DNA of 64,000 nt from JAGOME01 sp039812375 (GTDB lineage: Bacteria > Actinomycetota > Actinomycetes > Actinomycetales > Dermatophilaceae): the NCBI GenBank assembly GCA_039812375.1, contig JBDIAO010000005.1:1-64000 (forward strand), written 5' to 3'. Position numbers and translations under genes: made by a program. Positions 26,057 through 34,438 of this stretch are shown here, piece by piece (position 1 is the stretch's first letter; the number at the start of each line of letters is the position of its first letter). The notes beneath the pieces are model-generated. The model was not told the DNA's origin, made no database searches, and saw nothing but the letters and a program-made list of their open reading frames with translations.

Positions 26057-26431
26057 GTGCCACTCTCGGAACACGAGCAGAAGATGCTTGAGGAGATGGA
26101 GCACGCCCTGGCCAACGAGGACCCGCGTTTTGCCTCGCACATGCGCAGTGCCCCCGGAAGTGCCGCACGTCGCCGACGGCTCCTCTTCGGCGCACTCGGG
26201 CTCTTGGTCGGTCTCGGGCTTATCTTCACCGGCATCCAGACCACAATGTGGGTCGGGGCAGCCGGCTTCGCGGTCATGGTTGCCGGTGCCGTCTATGCAC
26301 TCTCCCCGGTGACCGAGCGCGACGAGTCCGGCGGGGGAAAGAAGGATCGCAAACGGCGTCGGACCCGCAAGGAGCACCGGTTCATGGACCGCCTCGACCA
26401 GCGCTGGGAGCGCCGTCAGCACGACCGCTGA
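26057..26431 (+). CDS. DUF3040 membrane protein
   Basis: A 124-residue protein with the DUF3040 signature MPLSEHEQKMLEEMEHALANEDP at the N-terminus, two adjacent transmembrane helices (LLFGALGLLVGLGLIFTGI and MWVGAAGFAVMVAGAVYALS) and a very basic C-terminal tail that could bind nucleic acid or phospholipids. DUF3040 proteins are widespread in actinobacteria, often near cell-division genes, and their function is unknown. GTG start behind the strong ribosome site CAGGGAGG. Confidence 0.9.
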   Translation: MPLSEHEQKMLEEMEHALANEDPRFASHMRSAPGSAARRRRLLFGALGLLVGLGLIFTGIQTTMWVGAAGFAVMVAGAVYALSPVTERDESGGGKKDRKRRRTRKEHRFMDRLDQRWERRQHDR

Positions 26432-26500
26432 GTCCGCGCCGAGACCGAGCCCGCACCCCGCCGCGCGGCGCCCCACCTCACGGCATACGGGACGGGCACC

Positions 26501-26989
26501 TCACTGGGTGACCAGCACCCCGGTCACCCAGGTCAGCGCGATGAGCAGTGCCGCGGCAAGTTCGATACCCCAGGAGAGGACGACCGCCTTGAGCGCATGG
26601 CCGGTGCGTTGCCACGCGAGCGGGACTTCGCCCACCCGGACGAACTCGACGACGAGGATGGCCAGGACGAACCCGAGCGGGGCACCGAGGACCGGCACGA
26701 CGAAGAAACCGACGATCCCGGCAAGGACAGCGAGCACCAGCGTCCAGGTGCTGATGCCCTGAGCCTTGAGCCGCCGGCCGGGGATGAGAAGTTGGGTGAT
26801 CCACCCAGCGGCACCAAGGACCAGGCAGGTGCCGAAAACCACCCACGCGGTCGGCCCACCGATGCCGATCGCCCACAGAAGGACCCCGGCCAGGACCATG
26901 GGCAGACCCGGAAGGACGGGGACGACGATTCCGACGACCCCAAGCGCGATGAGCAGCGCCGGCAGCCACACCTCGGCGCCGGGCAGCAC
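26501..26989 (-). CDS. DUF456 membrane protein
   Basis: A 162-residue integral membrane protein with about five helices and the glycine-rich VGIVVPVLPGLPMVLAGVLLWAIG opening that defines DUF456. Function unknown. The final codons form one arm of a hairpin shared with the convergent DUF3040 gene. It follows the DUF7455 gene by ten bases on the same strand, probably as one unit. Confidence 0.9.
   Translation of the reverse strand: MLPGAEVWLPALLIALGVVGIVVPVLPGLPMVLAGVLLWAIGIGGPTAWVVFGTCLVLGAAGWITQLLIPGRRLKAQGISTWTLVLAVLAGIVGFFVVPVLGAPLGFVLAILVVEFVRVGEVPLAWQRTGHALKAVVLSWGIELAAALLIALTWVTGVLVTQ
26504..26531 (+). terminator. Ten-bp hairpin inside the DUF456 3' end
   Basis: CTGGGTGACC and GGTCACCCAG form a perfect 10-bp stem around an eight-base loop. 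The stem is coding for DUF456 on the minus strand and could terminate the convergent DUF3040 transcript. Confidence 0.4.
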
Positions 26990-26999
26990 GAGGGCTACC

Positions 27000-27206
27000 T
27001 CAGTTGGCCGTCGCGGTCGCGGTCAAACGCTCCGACTCGTCCTCGATGTCAGCCACATCCCGCAGGGCGGGCAGGTGTTGACGACCGTGGTGGGCGCAGA
27101 AGAGCAGCTCCCCGCCGGCGTGGAGGCGTACCCGCACGTAGGCCTGGGCGCTGCACCGGTCGCACCGGTCAGCGGCGGTCAGGGTCGGTGCCAGTGCGGC
27201 GTTCAC
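27000..27206 (-). CDS. DUF7455 small zinc-binding-like protein
   Basis: A 68-residue protein with a compact CxxC/CxxH arrangement (ADRCDRCSAQAYVRV then LLFCAHHGRQH), suggesting a zinc knuckle. The family is conserved in actinobacteria near parE or sigma-factor genes and has no known function. The GTG at 27206 was chosen because CCGGAG lies upstream and homologues begin close to this point; the longer frame adds 26 unrelated residues. Confidence 0.85.
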   Translation of the reverse strand: MNAALAPTLTAADRCDRCSAQAYVRVRLHAGGELLFCAHHGRQHLPALRDVADIEDESERLTATATAN

Positions 27207-27421
27207 ATCGGTCTCCGGAAGATCGTCGTTGCCTCGTACCGGACTGCCCTCGCGGACCGTCCGGCTGATCCAACAGTCAAGCACGTGCCGGTGTTCCCAC
27301 CGAATCGGCTCACCGAGTGCCGCGGCACGCCGTCGACGGCATACCCACGTGCCCGTCGGTGAGGACAGCTAGCCTGCCGGTGACGCCCACACCCCACCAC
27401 CATCGTGAAGGAGCGCAGCCT

Positions 27422-29572
27422 GTGGCCGCGGCAACCACGAAGAAGAGCGCGACGAGCAAGTCCACCTCGGACTACACCGCGCACCACCTCCAAGTCCTCG
27501 AGGGTCTGGAAGCGGTCCGAAAGCGCCCCGGGATGTACATCGGCTCCACGGACGGGCGTGGGCTCATGCATTGCCTGTGGGAGATCTTCGACAACGCAGT
27601 CGACGAAGCCCTGGGTGGGCACTGCACCACCATCGAGATCGAGCTTTTCGCCGACGGCTCCATCGAGGTGCGCGACAACGGACGTGGCGTCCCGGTGGAC
27701 ATTGAGCCGCGCACCGGACTGACCGGCGTCGAGGTGGTCTACACGAAGCTGCACGCCGGCGGGAAGTTCGGCGGCGGCTCGTACACCGCATCGGGCGGCC
27801 TGCACGGGGTTGGTGCCTCGGTGGTCAACGCCCTGTCCTCGCGGCTGGATGTCGAGGTCGACCGTGGCGGGAAGATCTATGCGATGAGCTTCCGCCGGGG
27901 CGAACCCGGAGTGTTCAGCGACGTCGCCGGGGCGCGAGGTGCCAAGGACCCCGAGCACGCCTTCACCCCTTTCGCCTCTGGCAGTGAGCTCGCCGTGATC
28001 GGCCGTGCCCGGCGCGGGATCACCGGGACCCGGGTTCGCTACTGGCCAGACCCGCAGATCTTCCTGCGTGACGCCAGTATCGACGACGACGCCCTGCGCG
28101 CCCGGGCTCGGCAGACCTCCTTCCTGGTACCGGGTCTGCGCATCGCGCTCATCGACGCGCGGCATCGACCGGATGGGTCCACGGGCGATCCACAGCAGAC
28201 CGAGGTTTTCGTCCATGACGGGGGGATCTCGCAGTTCTGCGAGTTCCTGGCCGTAGACCCTGCTGTCACCGATGTGTGGCGCCTGCACGGTACCGGCGAG
28301 TTCACCGAGACCGTCCCGGTGCTCGACAGCAGGGGGCACATGACCCCCAGGGAAGTCCAGCGGGAGTGCGTTGTCGACATCGGCCTGCGCTGGGGCACCG
28401 GCTACGACACGACAGTGCGGTCCTTCGTCAACATCATCGCTACACCCAAGGGCGGCACCCATCTGAGTGGGTTCGACCAAGCGCTGGTCAAGGTCTTCCG
28501 CAAGCAGCTCGAGGCCAACGCCCGACGCCTGAAGGTCGGGTCCGACAAGGTCGAGAAGGACGACATCCTCGCTGGGCTCACGGCCGTGGTGACGGTGCGA
28601 CTGGCCGAGCCGCAGTTCGAGGGGCAGACCAAGGAGGTGCTGGGCACCAGCGCAGTGCGCGGCATCGTGGCTCGCGTCGTCGAGCAGGAGCTCACCGCCC
28701 GCCTGATCTCGACCAGGCGAGGGGAGAAGCAGCAGGCAGCGCTGGTCCTGGAGAAGGTCACCGCCGAGATGAAGTCCCGGATCAGTGCCCGGATGCACCG
28801 GGAGACCCAGCGTCGCAAGAACGCCCTGGAGTCCTCGTCCTTGCCGGCCAAGCTGGTCGACTGTCGCAGCAGCGACCCGGGCCGCAGCGAACTCTTCATC
28901 GTCGAGGGGGACAGCGCCCTGGGCACGGCCAAGCTGGCCCGGGACTCCGAAACCCAGGCGCTGCTGCCGATTCGCGGCAAGATCCTCAACGTCCAGAAGG
29001 CCTCCGTGACCGACATGCTCGGCAACGCCGAATGCGCTGCCATCATCCAGGTCATCGGCGCCGGCTCTGGACGAACTTTCGACCTCGACGCCGTCCGCTA
29101 CGGCAAGGTCATCATCATGACCGACGCGGACGTTGACGGTGCCCACATCCGCACCCTGCTGCTGACCCTGTTCCATCGCTACATGCGCCCACTCGTCGAG
29201 GCTGGACGGGTGTATGCCGCCGTCCCGCCGCTGCACCGGATCGAGGTCGTCAACCCCGGCTCCAAGCCCAACGAACTCATCTACACATACTCGGAGAGCG
29301 AGATGCGCACGCGGTTGACCGACCTGGGCCGGCGGGGGAGGTCCGTCAAGGAGCCGATCCAGAGATACAAAGGCCTCGGTGAGATGGACGCCGACCAACT
29401 CGCGGAGACAACGATGGACCCCAGACACCGGACCTTGCGACGGGTCACTCTGGCCGATCTGGACGGCTCGACCCGGATCTTCGAACTCCTCATGGGCAGT
29501 GACGTCGCGCCGCGCAAGGACTTCATCGTGGCATCCGCGCGCGATCTGGACCGCGAGCGCATCGACGCGTGA
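27422..29572 (+). CDS. parE: DNA topoisomerase IV subunit B
   Basis: A 716-residue type IIA topoisomerase ATPase subunit that decatenates daughter chromosomes with ParC. The GHKL ATPase domain shows DNAVDEALGGHC, DNGRGVPVD and GLHGVGASVVNALS. The Toprim domain shows LFIVEGDSALGTA and DADVDGAHI. The C-terminal end is the usual short B-subunit tail rather than a GyrB insertion. The partner parC lies on the opposite strand 4.9 kb downstream, which supports ParE over GyrB. GTG start with AAGGAG eight bases away. Confidence 0.93.
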   Translation: MAAATTKKSATSKSTSDYTAHHLQVLEGLEAVRKRPGMYIGSTDGRGLMHCLWEIFDNAVDEALGGHCTTIEIELFADGSIEVRDNGRGVPVDIEPRTGLTGVEVVYTKLHAGGKFGGGSYTASGGLHGVGASVVNALSSRLDVEVDRGGKIYAMSFRRGEPGVFSDVAGARGAKDPEHAFTPFASGSELAVIGRARRGITGTRVRYWPDPQIFLRDASIDDDALRARARQTSFLVPGLRIALIDARHRPDGSTGDPQQTEVFVHDGGISQFCEFLAVDPAVTDVWRLHGTGEFTETVPVLDSRGHMTPREVQRECVVDIGLRWGTGYDTTVRSFVNIIATPKGGTHLSGFDQALVKVFRKQLEANARRLKVGSDKVEKDDILAGLTAVVTVRLAEPQFEGQTKEVLGTSAVRGIVARVVEQELTARLISTRRGEKQQAALVLEKVTAEMKSRISARMHRETQRRKNALESSSLPAKLVDCRSSDPGRSELFIVEGDSALGTAKLARDSETQALLPIRGKILNVQKASVTDMLGNAECAAIIQVIGAGSGRTFDLDAVRYGKVIIMTDADVDGAHIRTLLLTLFHRYMRPLVEAGRVYAAVPPLHRIEVVNPGSKPNELIYTYSESEMRTRLTDLGRRGRSVKEPIQRYKGLGEMDADQLAETTMDPRHRTLRRVTLADLDGSTRIFELLMGSDVAPRKDFIVASARDLDRERIDA

Positions 29573-29595
29573 CCGTCACGGACCAGCGACCCGTT

Positions 29596-29629
29596 CCCCT
29601 CTCGCCTCACGCTCCCCTCTCGCCTCACG
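29596..29629 (+). repeat. Tandem 18-bp repeat downstream of parE
   Basis: The 16-base core CCCCTCTCGCCTCACG occurs twice with a period of 18 bases in the intergenic region between parE and the convergent lacI-type gene. No coding sequence is visible here. Confidence 0.85.
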
Positions 29630-29650
29630 TTTTCGGGATGCCCCCGAAAA
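29630..29650. terminator. Hairpin between parE and lacI-type gene
   Basis: TTTTCGGG and CCCGAAAA form a perfect 8-bp stem around a five-base loop, 57 bases after the parE stop. Its AT-rich base gives a U-run on both strands, so it may act as a bidirectional intrinsic terminator. Confidence 0.6.
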
Positions 29651-29696
29651 GGTGGCGAGACCGGAGAAGGTTTGCGGGGTCTGAGCACGGTTCCGG

Positions 29697-29747
29697 GGTC
29701 TCACGATGCCTGGTCAGCAGATCGGTCTCACGACGCCTCGTCAGCAG
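29697..29747. repeat. Direct repeat of 24 bp in parE-lacI intergenic region
   Basis: Two copies of a 24-base unit beginning GGTCTCACGA and ending GTCAGCAG, with two mismatches, are separated by three bases. Together with the tandem repeat and hairpin before it, it fills most of the 206-base gap; I see no gene there. Confidence 0.8.
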
Positions 29748-29778
29748 TTCAGGGCCGAGGGCCGAGGCGAGTGCCGAT

Positions 29779-30792
29779 TCAGCGGAGCGCAGGAGCGGAT
29801 GTGGAGGCGCGCACCACCAGGCGGATGGCGATGGTCGTCGTCGCCACCGGAAGCGGTATGCCGTGCAGGAGAGTCTCGAGCAGGATCGCGGCGGCGGTCT
29901 GGCCCTGGGCGACGACGTCCTGGGCAACGGTCGTCAACCCCAGCACACGGGAGAGGAAGAAATCGTCGATCCCGATGACGCTGAGGTCCTGCGGGACTCG
30001 CAGACCGAGCGAAGAGGCCGCCGCGAGCACCCCGATGGCCATCTCGTCCGAGGCCGCGACGATGGCGGTAGGTCGCTCACTCTCTCGGAGCAACCGGAGC
30101 GCGTCAGCGTGTGCCGAGTCGGCAGTCCACTGCGAGCCGAGGACCCACTGCTTGGCAGTCCTGCGGCCATGAGCGTGCATCGTCTCACGGAAGGAGTCCA
30201 GGCGGGCCGCCGGGGTCTGGACGTGCGCGATGTTCTCCGGAACGGCACCGATGTAGGCGATGTGCTCGTGCCCGAGGGAGAGGATGTGTTCGGTCGCGGT
30301 GCGCATCGCTTCGACGTCGTCGATGCACACCAAGGGGCGGCCGGGCACCGGGGTGCCGATCGCGACGGCCGGTAGGTGCAGCAAGTCCAGCAGGTCCACC
30401 TCAGCGCCCGTCAACGGGATGTTCAGAGTCACGAGCCCGTCGACCCGTTTCCAGAGCATCTCCTGAGTGAGCGAGAGCCGGGAGTTCGGGGCGTCATCCT
30501 CGAGGTCGAGGAGCAGCACGTGGTGACCGTGCCGACGCAACTCCTTTTCGATGGCGCTGACCATCGTCGCGAAGAACCAGCGAGTGAGGAAGGGCGCGAC
30601 CACACCGACCACTCGGGTGCGCCCGGAGGCAAGGGAGGTGGCCGTCGGGGATGCGACATAGTGCAGCCGGGCCGCCACCTCGAGCACCTTGTCCCGCGTC
30701 TGCGGAGACACCCGGTCCAGCCCCCGCAGCGCGCGCGAGACCGTGGCCACCGAGACCCCGGCCTCGCGCGCGACATCCGTGATGGTGCTCAT
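29779..30792 (-). CDS. LacI-family transcriptional regulator
   Basis: A 337-residue repressor with an N-terminal helix-turn-helix (STITDVAREAGVSVATVSRALRG) and hinge (YVASPTATSLASG), then a periplasmic-binding-protein-like sugar domain (VVGVVAPFLTRWFFATMVSAIE onward). It lies 34 bases downstream of the ABC permease genes and is transcribed with them or alone. Regulation of the adjacent importer in response to its sugar is the natural inference. A LacI-like operator sits upstream of the binding-protein gene. Confidence 0.92.
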   Translation of the reverse strand: MSTITDVAREAGVSVATVSRALRGLDRVSPQTRDKVLEVAARLHYVASPTATSLASGRTRVVGVVAPFLTRWFFATMVSAIEKELRRHGHHVLLLDLEDDAPNSRLSLTQEMLWKRVDGLVTLNIPLTGAEVDLLDLLHLPAVAIGTPVPGRPLVCIDDVEAMRTATEHILSLGHEHIAYIGAVPENIAHVQTPAARLDSFRETMHAHGRRTAKQWVLGSQWTADSAHADALRLLRESERPTAIVAASDEMAIGVLAAASSLGLRVPQDLSVIGIDDFFLSRVLGLTTVAQDVVAQGQTAAAILLETLLHGIPLPVATTTIAIRLVVRASTSAPALR

Positions 30793-30826
30793 CCGGAAGG
30801 GTTCGGACTCCCCGGCCGCAGGCACG

Positions 30827-31741
30827 TCAGCCCTTCGTGCCACCAGCGAGCAGTCCCCGGACGAAGTAGCGCTGCAGCGACAGGAACACCGCCACTGGCA
30901 GGGCGATCGAGACGAATGCCGCTGCGGAGAGCAGGTACCACCGGTTGCCCAGGGTGCCACTGATGGTGTTGAGCATCATCGTCAGCGGCGCGAGCTCCGG
31001 CTTGCCACCGAGCATCGTCAATGCGACGAGGAGGTCGTTCCATACCCATAGGAACTGGAAGATCCCGAAGGACGCCAGCGCCGGCGCGATGAGCGGTAGC
31101 AGCACCTGGAAGAAGATCCGGACGTGCCCGGCGCCGTCGACCCGGGCTGCTTCGAGCAGCGACGAGGGGATCTCCTTCATGAAGTTGTGCAGGAGAAAGA
31201 CCGCGAGCGGCAGGGCGAACGCGCTGTGCGAGAGCCACAGCGACCAATAGGAGCCACCGATACCGACCTGCTGGAACATCGTCACCAACGGCAGCAGTGC
31301 TATCTGCAATGGCACGATCTGCAGCGCGAAGACCGCGACGAAGAGCGTGTTGCGGAACGGGAAGTCGATCCAAGCGAAGGCGTATGCCGCCAGCGAGGCG
31401 AGGAGAAGGGGTAGCAGCACCGCGGGGATCACGATGACCAGGGAGTTGACGATGAAGTCGGTCAGGGGAAGCTGCCCCTCGGCACCGCCGAGTACCGCCT
31501 GGTAGTTGCCGATGGTGAAACCGGTGGTCAGTGCGTGCCACCAGCCGGTGGTCTGGATGTCCTTCTGGTGCCGGAAGGAGGTGACCAGGAGCCCGAACGT
31601 CGGGGTCGTCCAGGCGATCGCCATGACGATGGCGAAGAGCGAAGCCCATCTCGAGCTGACGGCGCGTGCGGCGTTGCCGGCCGCAGTCTTGCGGGGCCGC
31701 GCCGCCGGTGCTGCGGCGGGCGCATGGGTCGTGGTACTCAT
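30827..31741 (-). CDS. Sugar ABC transporter permease (MalG type)
   Basis: A 304-residue inner-membrane permease of the CUT1 family with six predicted helices and the EAA loop (EAARVDGAGHVRIFFQVLLPLIAP) that docks the ATPase. The first residues form a cytoplasmic Ala/Pro-rich tail. It overlaps the MalF-type permease gene by one base (ATGA). No dedicated ATPase gene is present, so a shared MsiK-like ATPase encoded elsewhere is expected, as usual for actinobacterial CUT1 systems. Confidence 0.92.
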   Translation of the reverse strand: MSTTTHAPAAAPAARPRKTAAGNAARAVSSRWASLFAIVMAIAWTTPTFGLLVTSFRHQKDIQTTGWWHALTTGFTIGNYQAVLGGAEGQLPLTDFIVNSLVIVIPAVLLPLLLASLAAYAFAWIDFPFRNTLFVAVFALQIVPLQIALLPLVTMFQQVGIGGSYWSLWLSHSAFALPLAVFLLHNFMKEIPSSLLEAARVDGAGHVRIFFQVLLPLIAPALASFGIFQFLWVWNDLLVALTMLGGKPELAPLTMMLNTISGTLGNRWYLLSAAAFVSIALPVAVFLSLQRYFVRGLLAGGTKG

Positions 31742-32769
31742 CAGGCGTCCTTGCGCATCTGGATGACGTTGAAGACGATGATCGGCGAGACGAGCACGAA
31801 GATGACGATCGCGATCGCTGCGCCGAGACCTGGCTGCTGGGTGACAAACGAGCGGATGTAGAACTCGTTCGCGAGCACCGAGTCGCCGAGCTTGCCGCCG
31901 CTGGAGGCCTGGACGATGTCGAAGGCCTTGAGGGTGGCGATGGCGATCGTCGTCAGGACCACGATCACCGAGGAGCGGATGCTCGGCAAAGTGATGTGCC
32001 GGAACATCTGGAGGCCACGGACCCCGTCGAGACTGGCTGCCTCGAGGATCTCGTCCGGGATTGCCTTGATCGCCGCCGACAGGACGGTCATGGCGAAACC
32101 GGTCTGGATCCAGATCATGATGGCGATCAGCGCGAAGGTGTTCCCCGGGGCGTTGCCGAGGAAGTCGACGGGGCTCATTCCCAGCTTGGTGATGATGGCG
32201 TTGAGCAACCCGACCTGGGTGGCTCCAGGCTCACCGATGAAGAAGTAGACGAACTTCCAGATGAGCGTCGCGCCGACCATGGAGATCGCCATGGGGAGGA
32301 AGATGAGCGCCTTGGAGACGGCCTCCCCCTTGGCCCGGTCGATGAGCAGGGCGTAGAGGAGACCCAGGCCGGTGGCGAACAGGGGGACGAGGACGACCCA
32401 GAAGACGGTGTTGCGGAACACCGCGGGAAGACCCGGCGTGGTCCACAGCAGTTGGAAGTTCTCCAGGCCGACGTACTTGCCTCGGGTCCGGGGGGTCCCA
32501 AAGTTGAGGTCGAAGAACTTCCCGGAATAGAAGGCTCGTCGGATCGTCAGGATCGCCGGGTAGATGAGTGCGACGGCGATGAAGATGAGGGTCGGCCCGA
32601 CGAAGGCAGCGGCCTGGACTTTCTCGCCGGTGTGTCCTTTGAACAGCGATGCGACCAGCAGAATGCCGAGGAAGACCGCGGCGAAGACGACGAGACCCAG
32701 AAGCAGGGTCGTGATCTTCCCGGCGTTCGTTGTGGGTGTGGCCACAGCGACGACGTTGGCTGCGAGCAT
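31741..32769 (-). CDS. Sugar ABC transporter permease (MalF type)
   Basis: A 342-residue inner-membrane permease of the CUT1 family with about eight hydrophobic segments and the EAA loop (EAASLDGVRGLQMFRHITLPSIRS). The long extracytoplasmic region between the second and third helices (GTPRTRGKYVGLENFQLLW) is typical of MalF/AglF. The ATG at 32769 was chosen because CAGGAGGTGAC lies just upstream. It follows the binding-protein gene by 127 bases and is coupled to the next permease. Confidence 0.92.
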   Translation of the reverse strand: MLAANVVAVATPTTNAGKITTLLLGLVVFAAVFLGILLVASLFKGHTGEKVQAAAFVGPTLIFIAVALIYPAILTIRRAFYSGKFFDLNFGTPRTRGKYVGLENFQLLWTTPGLPAVFRNTVFWVVLVPLFATGLGLLYALLIDRAKGEAVSKALIFLPMAISMVGATLIWKFVYFFIGEPGATQVGLLNAIITKLGMSPVDFLGNAPGNTFALIAIMIWIQTGFAMTVLSAAIKAIPDEILEAASLDGVRGLQMFRHITLPSIRSSVIVVLTTIAIATLKAFDIVQASSGGKLGDSVLANEFYIRSFVTQQPGLGAAIAIVIFVLVSPIIVFNVIQMRKDA

Positions 32770-32896
32770 GTCACCTCCTGGAGATGGAGAGTGGGCCGGT
32801 CGGGTGGGGCGAGTTCGTCGCCCCACCCGACGGCGGGGTCATCGTTGTGCGGGACACGCCCCGGTCAGGACGTCGGTTGGGGTGTCCCTACACGGG

Positions 32897-34270
32897 TCAG
32901 GACGTCGGCCAGGACTTCTCGATGTTGTCCAGGGTCGTCTTGTCGTCCTGGCCCTTGATCCAGTTCGTCATCTCGGTCCAGAAGGTTCCGGCACCGACCG
33001 CAGAGGGCATCATGTCGGAGCCGTCGAAGCGGAAGACCGTCGCGGAGTCCTGCAGGATCTTCGCTGACTGCTGGTCGATCGGTGAGGCGAGGTTGGCCGG
33101 GTCCAAGCCCTTGTTCGCACTCACCCAGCCACCACCGGGAGTGGCCTTCGCCTTGTTGTTGGCCCACTCCGGCGAAGCCAGGTATGCCGCAAAGGCCTTG
33201 ACCTCGGGAGCGTCGCGGAAGGTGGCGACGAACTCGCCGCCGCCGAGTACCGGCTTGGACGAGGAGTCCATTGCGGGCAGGTAGAACGCCCAGACGTCCC
33301 CAGCCTCGGCCACCTTGGTGCCTTCGGGCCAGTTGGCTGCATAGAACGAGGCCTGGCGGTGCAGGTAGCACTTGCCGGTGAGGATCGGCTGACCACCGTC
33401 CTGGAAGGTCGTCGTAGCGATCGAGCTCACGTCACCAAAACCCCCGTTGACGTACTTCGGGTCCTTCAGGATCGCGCCGACCTTGCCCAGGGCGTCAAGG
33501 ACCTTGGGGTCGTTGAATGGGATTTTGTGCTCGACCCACTGGTCATAGACGTCCTTGCCAGCAGTGCGCAGGAGCGTGTCTTCGAGCCAGTCCGTGCCCG
33601 GCCAGCCGGTGGCCGTACCGGAGGCGAAGCCGGCACACCACGGCTTGGCGCCCGGATCGTCCGCCGCGATCTTCGCGGTGAGGGTCATCATCTCGGCCCA
33701 GGTCGTGGGGACCTGGTAGCCCTTCTCGGTGAACTTCTTCGGCGAGTACCACACGTAGGACTTGACGTTGGCGCCCAGCGGGGCGGCATACAGCGTCCCG
33801 TCGACGGAGCCGTATTTGCGCCAGTCAGCACCGAAGTACTCGTCAACCTCCTTGCCGACAGTCTCACTGGCGGGGATGGCCTTGCCAGTGTCGACCATGG
33901 TCTGGAGCAGACCGGGCTGCGGGATGAACGCGACGTCGGGCAGGTTGCCGGACTGGGCACGCTGGGGGAGGTTCTTCTCGAAGTCCTTGTCGCCCTCGTA
34001 CTTGACGGTGACTCCGGTGCACTCCTCGAACGGCTTGTAGGACTCCTTGTGTGAGGCGTCCTCAGGGGTGACGATCGAGGTGTAGATCGAGACCGTCTTG
34101 CCGTTGAGCTCGGACTTGAGGTCGCACCACTTGCTGTAGTCCTTGGTGTCCGGGGCAGCGGCACCGCCGGAGGTGTCACTGGAACCTCCGCCGCACGCGG
34201 TTGCGGTGAGGGTCACTGCTGCGACGCCGGCCAGGATGGCCGCGGATCGACGAGATGAGTTGAGGGCCAT
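32897..34270 (-). CDS. Sugar-binding lipoprotein, probably alpha-glucoside specific
   Basis: A 457-residue extracellular solute-binding protein. A lipoprotein signal peptide (basic start, LAGVAAVTLTATAC lipobox, then GGGSSDTSGG linker) anchors it to the membrane. The mature part resembles AglE/GgtB-type binding proteins, with NLPDVAFIPQPG, KPWCAGFASGTATGWPGTDW and YDQWVEHKIPFND. That similarity suggests alpha-glucosides, but no alpha-glucosidase is nearby, so specificity is inferred. It is the first gene of the importer operon, preceded by a LacI-like operator. Confidence 0.88.
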   Translation of the reverse strand: MALNSSRRSAAILAGVAAVTLTATACGGGSSDTSGGAAAPDTKDYSKWCDLKSELNGKTVSIYTSIVTPEDASHKESYKPFEECTGVTVKYEGDKDFEKNLPQRAQSGNLPDVAFIPQPGLLQTMVDTGKAIPASETVGKEVDEYFGADWRKYGSVDGTLYAAPLGANVKSYVWYSPKKFTEKGYQVPTTWAEMMTLTAKIAADDPGAKPWCAGFASGTATGWPGTDWLEDTLLRTAGKDVYDQWVEHKIPFNDPKVLDALGKVGAILKDPKYVNGGFGDVSSIATTTFQDGGQPILTGKCYLHRQASFYAANWPEGTKVAEAGDVWAFYLPAMDSSSKPVLGGGEFVATFRDAPEVKAFAAYLASPEWANNKAKATPGGGWVSANKGLDPANLASPIDQQSAKILQDSATVFRFDGSDMMPSAVGAGTFWTEMTNWIKGQDDKTTLDNIEKSWPTS

Positions 34271-34286
34271 GTGGCCGCCTCCCTTA

Positions 34287-34316
34287 TCTGTTCTCGGGTT
34301 GTCTGTTCTCGGGTTG
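34287..34316. repeat. Perfect 15-bp tandem duplication in the importer leader
   Basis: TCTGTTCTCGGGTTG occurs twice head to tail in the untranslated leader of the binding-protein gene, between the ATG and the LacI-like operator. Confidence 0.9.
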
Positions 34317-34360
34317 CGCCAAGGCCCGCGCCTCGACGGTGAGGAATACCGGGAGTCACA

Positions 34361-34374
34361 GTAAAAGCGTTTAC
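34361..34374. promoter_or_regulatory. LacI-type operator upstream of the sugar importer
   Basis: GTAAAAGCGTTTAC is a 12-of-14 palindrome centred on GC, the form expected for LacI-family operators. It lies about 90 bases upstream of the binding-protein ATG. The adjacent LacI-type repressor is the likely ligand. Confidence 0.6.
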
Positions 34375-34382
34375 ATCAGCCA

Positions 34383-34434
34383 TGCAACAGCAACATCACC
34401 GGCAGTTGCTAACAATTAGGCAACGGTCGTTGCA
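34383..34434. repeat. Cluster of GCAAC/GTTGC elements
   Basis: Five copies of GCAAC or its complement GTTGC occur within 52 bases, including the palindrome GCAACGGTCGTTGC at 34420-34433. The cluster lies between the parC stop codon and the LacI-like operator. It could be a second operator array or a structured parC 3' end. Confidence 0.6.
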
Positions 34435-34438
34435 CCTC

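Noticed and set aside
27203..29428. 741-codon open frame antisense to parE
   Set aside because: It is a GC-rich shadow of the parE reading frame. The translation is low in complexity, has no family resemblance and no start signal.
29596..29747. Possible CRISPR-like array after parE
   Set aside because: The repeats are only two copies each, differ from one another, and have no spacers of regular length. No cas genes are near.
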